Positions 1-5,786 of a stretch of DNA of 7,969 nucleotides are shown piece after piece. How positions within the stretch are numbered: position 1 is the stretch's first letter; every line of letters starts with the position of its first letter. Source of the stretch: Hydrogenothermaceae bacterium (GTDB lineage Bacteria; Aquificota; Aquificia; Aquificales; Hydrogenothermaceae). The notes beneath the pieces were generated by a model. The model did no database searches and was not told where the DNA came from. It saw only the letters and a program-made list of their open reading frames with translations. The translations under genes were made by a program, and so were the position numbers. The stretch covers positions 1 to 7,969 of the forward strand of contig DTZN01000133.1 of NCBI GenBank assembly GCA_012961365.1, written 5' to 3'.

Positions 1-1
1 A

Positions 2-268
2 AACCCTTCATTTTTACTTCTTGATGAACCATTTGCAGGAGTTGACCCTGTATCTGTAAAGGAAATAAATCAGTTAATACTAACACTTGCTAAAAAAGAT
101 ATTGGGATTATACTTACAGACCATAATGTTAGAGAAACATTAAAAATCACAGACAGAGCTTATATAATAGCCCATGGTAGCGTATTAGCAGAAGGTCCCC
201 CATCAAAAATTGTGGAAAACCCTCATGTAAGAAAAGTATTTTTAGGGGAAGACTTTGTGCTTGTGTAA
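2..268 (+). CDS. lptB: LptB, LPS export ABC transporter ATPase (C-terminal part, 5' end outside window)
   Basis: ATPase of the LptB2FG complex, which extracts lipopolysaccharide from the inner membrane and drives it across the Lpt bridge to the outer membrane. Only the last 88 codons are present, in the frame starting at base 2. Visible are the Walker B strand and catalytic glutamate (FLLLDEP, D8/E9 of the fragment), the D-loop (AGVDP), and the switch histidine in TDHNVRE (H41). The ending, AEGPP followed by VRKVFLGEDF, is characteristic of LptB rather than of other ABC ATPases such as LivF. The stop codon TAA is at 266-268. The gene converges on the small membrane-protein gene with only 13 bp between stops, and I see no clear terminator there. 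An outer membrane is implied. Family assignment is secure from the C-terminal motifs; Walker A and the signature motif lie outside the window. Confidence 0.93.
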   Translation, partial: NPSFLLLDEPFAGVDPVSVKEINQLILTLAKKDIGIILTDHNVRETLKITDRAYIIAHGSVLAEGPPSKIVENPHVRKVFLGEDFVLV

Positions 269-281
269 AAGCTTCTCTTAA

Positions 282-632
282 TTAAAATTCTTCCTCGCTT
301 TTGTATTCAAATATTATTTCCACTACAAGTAAAATTATTGAAATTATATTCGCCACTGCCGCACCAATTGCTAGACCAATTGCAAGGGGAACGTGTGTTC
401 CTGTGAAATATAAAAATGTAGCAGGTATCAAATGAAGGTCTGCAACTAAAGCTGTTGCAAGCATCTCTGCAGCGAGAATTTTCTTTGCTCCAAATTTTAA
501 GACTGTTGCTATTAAATTAACTCCTATAGCAACAACTAATTGATAAGGGTCATGACTAAATATAAATCCTACATTACTTGTTAAAGCAAGAACTATAAAG
601 AAATCTGACCAAACTTTTCCCCAATTAATCAT
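282..632 (-). CDS. Small four-helix membrane protein, DUF6394-like
   Basis: Function unknown. The 116-residue product is almost entirely hydrophobic, with four predicted membrane segments at about residues 9-25, 30-48, 59-76 and 81-109, and a short acidic C-terminus (KSEEEF). The start MINWGKV, the stretch FGAKKILAAEMLA and the segment LVADLHLIPA match my memory of the DUF6394 family, small proteins encoded beside potassium channels in Campylobacterota and relatives; a profile search should confirm this. The gene starts inside the last codons of the upstream channel gene (8-nt overlap, 625-632), with an AGAGGT Shine-Dalgarno-like stretch about 9 nt before the ATG, so translation is probably coupled. 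It is the last gene of the five-gene minus-strand block. The context suggests an accessory or partner of the channel, but that is inference. No catalytic or ligand-binding motif is visible. Confidence 0.72.
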   Translation of the reverse strand: MINWGKVWSDFFIVLALTSNVGFIFSHDPYQLVVAIGVNLIATVLKFGAKKILAAEMLATALVADLHLIPATFLYFTGTHVPLAIGLAIGAAVANIISIILLVVEIIFEYKSEEEF

Positions 633-1794
633 CTAATTTTACCTCTTCCAATTGTTTTTCTTCTTCTTTTTCTTCTAATGCCTTTTCAAAAAATTCTTCA
701 ACTCTTTTTAAAGATTTTGGGTGTCCAAGAATTAAAAGAGCATCTCCTTCTTTAATTTCAGTTTCTCCAGAAGGTGCTATTTTCATTTTCCCATCTTTTC
801 TAATTATTGCAACAATTGTCGCTCCTGTTTCCTGTCTCATATGAATTTCTTTTAGTTTTTTACCTATTAGTGTTGAATTTCCTTCAACTTTCATCTCAAT
901 TATATCTATGTCTGTTCTTTCACCATATGCTATTTTTTCCAAAAATTTAGATATTGTTGGAGAAGGTGGATGTAAAACATAAGAAGCTATTCTTCTACCA
1001 ATTGTCATACTTGGAATTACAACTTCGTTAGCTCCAAGTAATTTCATTTTTTCTCCAGCTCCTTCATTTGTAGCTGTAGCAATAATTATAAAATTATCTT
1101 TATCTGGTCTTATTAATCTTGCAGTAACAATTACAGCAATATCTTGGGTATTTTCTTCAAAAGCAGTTATTAAGCCTTTAGCATGTTCTATACCTACCCC
1201 AAGTAAAACTTCTCTTTTATGTGGCTCATCAAAAACAAAAAAATCAACTCCAAATTTTTTTATTTCTTCTTCCCTTCTTCTATCTGGCTCTATAAGAACA
1301 AATTTTATACCCCTTCTTTTTAAATTTTTCATTGTTTCTTTTGTAATATTATTAAATCTAACAATTATATAGTGTCCTTTTAACTTTTCCATGTGTTTAT
1401 ACATCCTCCAGTATCTATATATTTCTCCTATATTACTGTTTAAAAATGTATTCACAGTAGCAACAAGACCATATAAATATGCAAGAGGAAAAGCTACCAT
1501 TATAAATAAAGTTGAAAATAACCTATTTAAAGATATATTATCTGTGTATCCTTCTGTATATCCTACTGTAGAAAAAGTAATTACTGTATGAAATAAATAA
1601 TTAAGAACACTTTTTCCATCTGTTTTATTATTTATTATCATTAAGGATAAAACACCAACTGTTGTGAAGAATATAATCGTCATTAAAGGAAATCTAAGTT
1701 GAAATAAAATATTGTAAAATTTTTCTTCGTATATGGCTCTATAACTTTTTGGTTTTACATTTCCATAATGGGGAATTTTTTTCCTTTTTTTCAT
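625..1794 (-). CDS. Potassium-channel-like protein with RCK (TrkA-N/TrkA-C) domains, atypical filter and nucleotide loop
   Basis: Inner-membrane two-helix pore protein with a cytoplasmic RCK gating domain; 389 residues, the plan of MthK/Kch-type channels. Order: basic N-terminus; TM1 about 36-54; pore helix and filter FSTVGYTE (74-81); TM2 about 92-115; linker; Rossmann-like RCK/TrkA-N domain about 139-275; TrkA-C domain about 296-372; a charged Glu/Lys-rich tail. Two features are odd. The filter has Thr80 where the K+ signature TVGYG has glycine, followed by a GYTE-GYTD repeat. The first beta-turn of the Rossmann fold reads HYIIVRFNNITKETM, with no GxGxxG loop, so classical NAD(H) binding is doubtful. 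MthK, a calcium-gated channel, also departs from GxGxxG as I recall, so a non-nucleotide ligand is possible. The start lies 2 nt after the ribE stop and lacks a clear Shine-Dalgarno; there is no alternative Met before residue 38, which would remove the N-terminus. Transport specificity is inferred, not shown. Confidence 0.88.
   Translation of the reverse strand: MKKRKKIPHYGNVKPKSYRAIYEEKFYNILFQLRFPLMTIIFFTTVGVLSLMIINNKTDGKSVLNYLFHTVITFSTVGYTEGYTDNISLNRLFSTLFIMVAFPLAYLYGLVATVNTFLNSNIGEIYRYWRMYKHMEKLKGHYIIVRFNNITKETMKNLKRRGIKFVLIEPDRRREEEIKKFGVDFFVFDEPHKREVLLGVGIEHAKGLITAFEENTQDIAVIVTARLIRPDKDNFIIIATATNEGAGEKMKLLGANEVVIPSMTIGRRIASYVLHPPSPTISKFLEKIAYGERTDIDIIEMKVEGNSTLIGKKLKEIHMRQETGATIVAIIRKDGKMKIAPSGETEIKEGDALLILGHPKSLKRVEEFFEKALEEKEEEKQLEEVKLDD
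1540..1563 (-). repeat. 12-bp imperfect tandem repeat inside the channel filter codons
   Basis: On the minus strand two adjacent 12-mers, GGATATACAGAA and GGATACACAGAT, agree at 10 of 12 positions and encode GYTE followed by GYTD (residues 78-85). The reading frame is intact. It may be a small duplication or chance; spacing from the filter to TM2 looks normal compared with typical channels, which argues that it may not be a recent insertion. Confidence 0.5.
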
Positions 1795-1796
1795 TT

Positions 1797-2441
1797 TTAT
1801 AGATTATTTAAAATCTCCTTTAATTTTCTTTCTTTTTTTATTTTATCTAAATCCATAATGCTAATTGCCTTTAAAATATACTTTCCAAATATATCAAATT
1901 CAATGTTTACATTATCACCAACTTTTTTGTGTTTAAGATTTGTATTTTCTAATGTGTGAGGAATTATATTTATAGATATAACATTATTCTCTATGCTATT
2001 TATTGTTAGACTAATTCCATCTATTGCTATTGAACCTTTTTCAATTATAAACAATGAGTAATCTTTTGGAATTTCCACTTTTAGTTGTGTATGCTTTCCT
2101 AAATTTACCATAGATTTTATTTTTCCTTCTGTATCTATATGACCTTGGACAATATGTCCTCCTAGTCTATCTGATGCTTTTAAAGCCCTTTCTAAGTTTA
2201 CTTTTTCCCTTTGTTTTATTGTTTTTAGATTTGTTTTTTTTAAAGTTTCATTGGAAACTTCAAAAAACAGCTTATTGTTATCTATTTTTACAACTGTTAA
2301 GCAAACTCCATTTACAGCTATACTATCTCCTAATTTTGTATCTTCTAAAACTTTATTTGCTTTTACCCCTAAAACTAATCCATCAGCTCTCTTATTTAAG
2401 CTATAAACTTCCCCAATTTCTTCTACTAATCCTGTAAACAT
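1797..2441 (-). CDS. ribE: Riboflavin synthase, alpha subunit
   Basis: Converts two molecules of 6,7-dimethyl-8-ribityllumazine into riboflavin and the pyrimidinedione recycled by lumazine synthase; last step of riboflavin synthesis, cytoplasmic, a trimer in known members. The 214-residue length is normal. Two tandem lumazine-binding barrels are clear. The first (about 1-97) starts MFTGLVEEIG and carries GDSIAVNGVCLTV (39-51, with the conserved Ser40 and Cys47) and SNETLKKTNL. The second (about 98-190) starts at GGHIVQGHID and carries KGSIAIDGISLTI and IPHTLENTNL. The C-terminal helix is Lys-rich. The gene lies 10 nt downstream of the lytic transglycosylase gene and 2 nt upstream of the channel gene. 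There is no room for an FMN riboswitch in the leader, so expression should follow the operon promoter. Named ribC in E. coli. Confidence 0.96.
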   Translation of the reverse strand: MFTGLVEEIGEVYSLNKRADGLVLGVKANKVLEDTKLGDSIAVNGVCLTVVKIDNNKLFFEVSNETLKKTNLKTIKQREKVNLERALKASDRLGGHIVQGHIDTEGKIKSMVNLGKHTQLKVEIPKDYSLFIIEKGSIAIDGISLTINSIENNVISINIIPHTLENTNLKHKKVGDNVNIEFDIFGKYILKAISIMDLDKIKKERKLKEILNNL

Positions 2442-2451
2442 CTCTTTTTTT

Positions 2452-4137
2452 CTAATTTTTGTATATTACATAATTAGTATATACCTTTTTTAAATAATTT
2501 CTCGTTTCATCAAAAGGATGGGTTTCTATAAATTCTGCTATATTCTTAGGGTTAAACCTCTTTATATTTCTTATAACATTATGTTCCCCGCCATTATATG
2601 CAGAAATAGTATAAAATACATTTCCATTAAATCTTTTTAATAGATAATTTAGATACCACTTCCCATAGTCTATGGAAACTTTAGGATTAAACATTTTAAC
2701 TATATCAAAGTTTTTATCTTTTCTTACTTTAGAAATCCAGTAAGCAGTAGAAGGTATGAATTGCATAAGTCCAACAGCATTTGATACAGATATAGCTTTA
2801 TAATAAAAAAGGCTTTCTTGTTTCATTGTTGCGTAAACTAAAGGATTTAATTCTCCAAATGGTTTTATAAACCTATATTCTTCTTTTAAATTTTTAATAA
2901 CAACTTCAGGCATAACTGTGTAAATCTGTTTTACGTCTTTTTCTTTTTTGTATAAATATTTAGCTTCTTTATAGGCTTTATCGTATAGTCCTAACTGTTT
3001 TAGTTTTTTAACTAAAATATAATCTTCTTTTAAATTATTTGTGAATAAGTGTTTAGGTTTAAAGTTATTTTCCCCTCTTGCGAGTATTTTATAAAAATCA
3101 AAATTAGGAGAATTTTTTACAAAATTTAGATATTTTTTCTCTTTTGAAGATAAATAGAGCCAATAGTTTAGCTTATTTTTATTTGATATAGATTTAGAGT
3201 TTTTAGATAAATATTTAAAAGCTTTCCTTTTAGAAATAAAAAAATACTTATGTAAAAATTCATACCAAACTTTCGTTTCTGAATTTGGCATATATAGTTT
3301 GTAGAAATTAAATTCAGATAATCTTTTTAAATGGAAAGCTTTTTTTGCTAAAAATGTCGCAACTTTACCTATATACTTTTTGTCATTTGTTTTTAATAGC
3401 TTGCGGAATAACTCTCTTTTTTCTTTCCAGTTTTTTAAATAATAAATAAGTATATATAAAGCAGACAAATACCATTTAGTTTTTGGATTTATTGTTTTAA
3501 GTAATTGTTTTGCTTTGTCATATTTTTTATTTTTTACATATATATAAAGCAAATAATATCTTTTTTTATCTGAAGATTTTATTAAAGGTAATATTCCTTC
3601 TGCTCTTAAATACATTCTCTTTGATATTAATGTTTCCACTGCTTGCCAAAGCTCTGTTTGAGATAGATTTTGATAAATCTCCAAAAATGTTTTATATCCA
3701 TAAGCTCTATTGTATATATACTTAGTTGCTAAAATTTTTTTTAACGAATTATCATTTAGTATATTTGCCTTTAAATAAAGATAAAAGATGAAGTTTTCTT
3801 CATCTAAAGCTTTGTAATCTATTTTTTTTAAATATTTTTCTGCAAAATTATAGTTTTTTTTATAAAAAGCTCTAGCAGTTTTTGAAAGTAAGTAATAATT
3901 TTTTATAGCAGTTTCTTTAGTTATGTTTTTTTCTTCATCATCATAAATTTGGGATATTAAATTTAAATAGTATTGTTTGTAAGGAGCTAGATGTTTATCT
4001 TTTATTTTATGAAAACAACTACCAGCTTCGATAAATTTTTCTTCTTTAAAAATACTTAAACAGGTATTAAAATCATATCCAAAAGAGAAAAAGGGGAAAA
4101 TCTCCAATAGAATAAATAATATTATTTTCTTTCGCAC
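2452..4137 (-). CDS. Soluble lytic murein transglycosylase (Slt family), periplasmic
   Basis: Cleaves the MurNAc-GlcNAc bond of peptidoglycan, releasing 1,6-anhydromuropeptides, during wall remodelling or turnover. Residues 1-20 form a signal peptide (MRKK basic start, hydrophobic core, cleavage likely after FSFG). Residues about 21-420 are Lys/Tyr/Leu-rich helical repeats resembling the superhelical ring of Slt70. The catalytic SLT domain is about 425-560: ATMKQES holds the catalytic Glu441, followed by AVGLMQFIPSTA (454-465), SAYNGG (512-517) and the closing ETRNYLKKV. At 561 residues it is somewhat shorter than E. coli Slt70. The start is a GTG at 4137-4135, overlapping the end of proA by 16 nt; an in-frame TAA lies three codons upstream and no other good start precedes the signal peptide, so this start is nearly forced. 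The Shine-Dalgarno is weak (AAAGAAA), suggesting translational coupling to proA. The N-terminal half is too divergent to name a subfamily. Confidence 0.9.
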   Translation of the reverse strand: MRKKIILFILLEIFPFFSFGYDFNTCLSIFKEEKFIEAGSCFHKIKDKHLAPYKQYYLNLISQIYDDEEKNITKETAIKNYYLLSKTARAFYKKNYNFAEKYLKKIDYKALDEENFIFYLYLKANILNDNSLKKILATKYIYNRAYGYKTFLEIYQNLSQTELWQAVETLISKRMYLRAEGILPLIKSSDKKRYYLLYIYVKNKKYDKAKQLLKTINPKTKWYLSALYILIYYLKNWKEKRELFRKLLKTNDKKYIGKVATFLAKKAFHLKRLSEFNFYKLYMPNSETKVWYEFLHKYFFISKRKAFKYLSKNSKSISNKNKLNYWLYLSSKEKKYLNFVKNSPNFDFYKILARGENNFKPKHLFTNNLKEDYILVKKLKQLGLYDKAYKEAKYLYKKEKDVKQIYTVMPEVVIKNLKEEYRFIKPFGELNPLVYATMKQESLFYYKAISVSNAVGLMQFIPSTAYWISKVRKDKNFDIVKMFNPKVSIDYGKWYLNYLLKRFNGNVFYTISAYNGGEHNVIRNIKRFNPKNIAEFIETHPFDETRNYLKKVYTNYVIYKN

Positions 4138-5465
4138 GTTTCTTTATTTGTAGTAATTTCTTCACTTTCTTTAGGAATTCCCACTCCATTTCTGATTTGA
4201 CCATTTCCAAAAACGATAAACTTAGGAATAGTTAACTCTTTTAATCCCATTGGACCTCTAGCATGAATTTTATCTGTAGATATTCCCATTTCTGCCCCTA
4301 ATCCAAACTCATTTCCATCTGTAAATCTAGTTGATGCATTAATATAAACAGCAGAACTATCCACTTCATTTATAAATCTCATTCCTTTTTCATAGTTTTC
4401 AGTTATTATACTTTCTGAGTGGTTAGAGCCATATTTATGGATAAAATCAATTGCGTCATCTAAATCGTCTACAACTTTTACAGCTATTATTAAATCTAAA
4501 AATTCTTCGTAAAAATCTTCTTCTGTAGCTTTAATTATTTTTGTATTTTTAGCTTTTTTGTGGTCTTTTAAAATCTTGAAAGAAATTTCATCACATCTCA
4601 TTTCAACACCAGCTTTACCATAGTAATATGCTATTTCTGGTAAGAATTTTTCAGCTATATCTTTATGAACAATAAGATTTTCTATTGCATTACAAACAGA
4701 AGGTCTTTCTACTTTTGAATTATAAGCAATATCAAGAGCCATTTTAATATTGGCTTCGTTATCTATATATAAATTACATACACCTTTGTAGTGTTTGATA
4801 ACTGGAATTGTCGAATTTTCTGCAACAGCTCTAATTAAACCTTCTCCTCCTCTTGGAATAACAATATCTATAAACTGATTTAGTTTTAAAAGCTCATTAA
4901 CTACTTGTCTATCTGTTGAATTAACAAATAGTATTGCATCTTCTGGATACCCTACTTCTTTAGCAGATTGCTTTAATATATCAACTAAAACCCTATTTGA
5001 ATTTATTGTCTCGCTACCACCTTTTAATATAACTGCGTTAGAAGATTTTATACATAAAGATGCTGCTTCAATAGTTACATTAGGTCTTGCTTCATATATA
5101 ATTAAAATAGCTCCAAGGGGAACTCTCATTTGTCCTACTTTTAAACCGTTTGGTCTAGTCCACATAGAAATAATTTCACCAACTGGGTCAGGTAGTGCTA
5201 TAACATCATTTAAAACCTGTATCATTCCATTAATTCTTTTTTCATTTAATTTAAGTCTGTCTAAAAGCGCCTTTGAGTATCCTTTCTTTTCTGCAAGCTC
5301 TAAATCTTTTTTGTTAGCTTCAGATAACTCATTTGCTCTTTCTTTTAAAAGTTCTGAAGTTCTTTTTAACAGATTATTTTTTACTTCTGTAGATATAGAT
5401 GCTAATTTTCTCTTTATACTATTTGCAGTTTTTCCAAGCTCATAAGCATACTCTTGAGGATTCAT
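4122..5465 (-). CDS. proA: Gamma-glutamyl phosphate reductase
   Basis: NADPH-dependent reduction of gamma-glutamyl phosphate to glutamate semialdehyde, the second step of proline synthesis from glutamate; cytoplasmic, aldehyde dehydrogenase superfamily. Landmarks: GQMRVPLGAILIIYEARPNVT (111-131) of the cofactor domain, LKGGSE (147-152), VIPRGGEGL (202-210), the catalytic cysteine in VERPSVCNAIE (Cys258), NASTRFTDGNEFGLGAEMG (376-394) and the HARGPMGL signature (401-408). At 447 residues it is longer than the usual 415-420: after the typical ending FGNGQIR there are about 22 additional polar residues, which run over the start of the next gene. The start is well supported by GGAGGG ending 5 nt before the ATG. 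First gene of the minus-strand block; proB is not in the window. Confidence 0.97.
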   Translation of the reverse strand: MNPQEYAYELGKTANSIKRKLASISTEVKNNLLKRTSELLKERANELSEANKKDLELAEKKGYSKALLDRLKLNEKRINGMIQVLNDVIALPDPVGEIISMWTRPNGLKVGQMRVPLGAILIIYEARPNVTIEAASLCIKSSNAVILKGGSETINSNRVLVDILKQSAKEVGYPEDAILFVNSTDRQVVNELLKLNQFIDIVIPRGGEGLIRAVAENSTIPVIKHYKGVCNLYIDNEANIKMALDIAYNSKVERPSVCNAIENLIVHKDIAEKFLPEIAYYYGKAGVEMRCDEISFKILKDHKKAKNTKIIKATEEDFYEEFLDLIIAVKVVDDLDDAIDFIHKYGSNHSESIITENYEKGMRFINEVDSSAVYINASTRFTDGNEFGLGAEMGISTDKIHARGPMGLKELTIPKFIVFGNGQIRNGVGIPKESEEITTNKETCERK

Positions 5466-5470
5466 TTAGT

Positions 5471-5476
5471 CCCTCC
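5471..5476 (-). promoter_or_regulatory. Ribosome binding site of proA
   Basis: GGAGGG on the minus strand, 5 nt upstream of the proA ATG. It is the strongest Shine-Dalgarno in the window and fixes the start; the downstream genes of the block have much weaker sites. Confidence 0.85.
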
Positions 5477-5498
5477 AAAGAATTATTTAGGAAAATTT

Positions 5499-5511
5499 AT
5501 TATAAATTATA
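5499..5511 (-). promoter_or_regulatory. Candidate -10 elements for the proA operon
   Basis: Two exact TATAAT hexamers on the minus strand, at 5511-5506 and 5504-5499, lie 34 to 46 nt upstream of the proA start and would give a 5' leader of about 25-35 nt. No convincing -35 (TTGACA-like) element is seen at 16-18 bp from either. In DNA this AT-rich a TATAAT match alone is modest evidence, but this is the only intergenic region before the block. Confidence 0.5.
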
Positions 5512-5519
5512 ACTTAAAG

Positions 5520-5525
5520 TATAAT
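5520..5525 (+). promoter_or_regulatory. Candidate -10 element for the small protein-folD operon
   Basis: An exact TATAAT ends 28 nt before the ATG of the small gene, predicting a leader of about 20 nt. The -35 region is only AT-rich. It forms an inverted repeat with the proA-side TATAAT at 5511-5506, with 8 bp between them, so the two divergent promoters would overlap and RNA polymerase could probably occupy only one at a time. Confidence 0.5.
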
Positions 5526-5553
5526 ATTAATTTAATTTGATACGGAGTTATTT

Positions 5554-5784
5554 ATGCAAGAAGATAATATTTTAGATATGGAATTTAAGTTTTTTGATAT
5601 TGATATTAAACTGGAAGAAAGCTTGGAGATAGATTTATCAGATAAGGAAGGTTTCATATTAATAAATGATGTTCCATTTTTTAAAGCCACAATAAATTCT
5701 GTTAATAATATATTTCTTGCTAAAATACAAAAAGTTCTACCTTTAGAAGAGTCTTTAGAAGTAGAAGAAAAAATTAAGGGGTAA
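5554..5784 (+). CDS. Small acidic protein of unknown function, weakly SpoA/FliN-like
   Basis: 76 residues, acidic, no signal peptide, no membrane segment, no cysteine. It is a real gene by its signals: GGAG 6 nt before the ATG, an upstream TATAAT, and a stop 2 nt before folD, whose own ribosome site AAGGGG lies in its last codons. The pattern in the second half (EIDLSDKEGFILINDVPFFKAT, then NNIFLAKIQKVL, about residues 25-62) resembles the SpoA fold of FliN/FliM, where a hydrophobic strand, a V-N-G-like turn, a second strand and an R-I-T-x-I ending occur. This is a by-eye resemblance without conserved glycines, and the protein is shorter than FliN. I do not recognise the family with confidence. 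It is the first gene of a two-gene operon with folD. An overlapping minus-strand open frame (5532-5837) has no supporting signals. Confidence 0.75.
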   Translation: MQEDNILDMEFKFFDIDIKLEESLEIDLSDKEGFILINDVPFFKATINSVNNIFLAKIQKVLPLEESLEVEEKIKG

Positions 5785-5786
5785 AA

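Noticed and set aside
248..281. Hairpin at the lptB stop: GAAG(A)CTTT pairing with AAAGCTTC
   Set aside because: The stem has a bulge and few G-C pairs, and no T-run follows on either strand, so I do not call a terminator.
2174..2437. 87-codon + strand frame opposite ribE, rich in Leu and Phe
   Set aside because: It is the complement of ribE; the Leu/Phe richness comes from reading the A-rich coding strand in reverse. Not a small membrane protein.
2442..2451. Possible FMN riboswitch ahead of ribE
   Set aside because: Only 10 nt separate ribE from the upstream coding sequence, far too short, and no RFN-type element is seen in the divergent leader region either.
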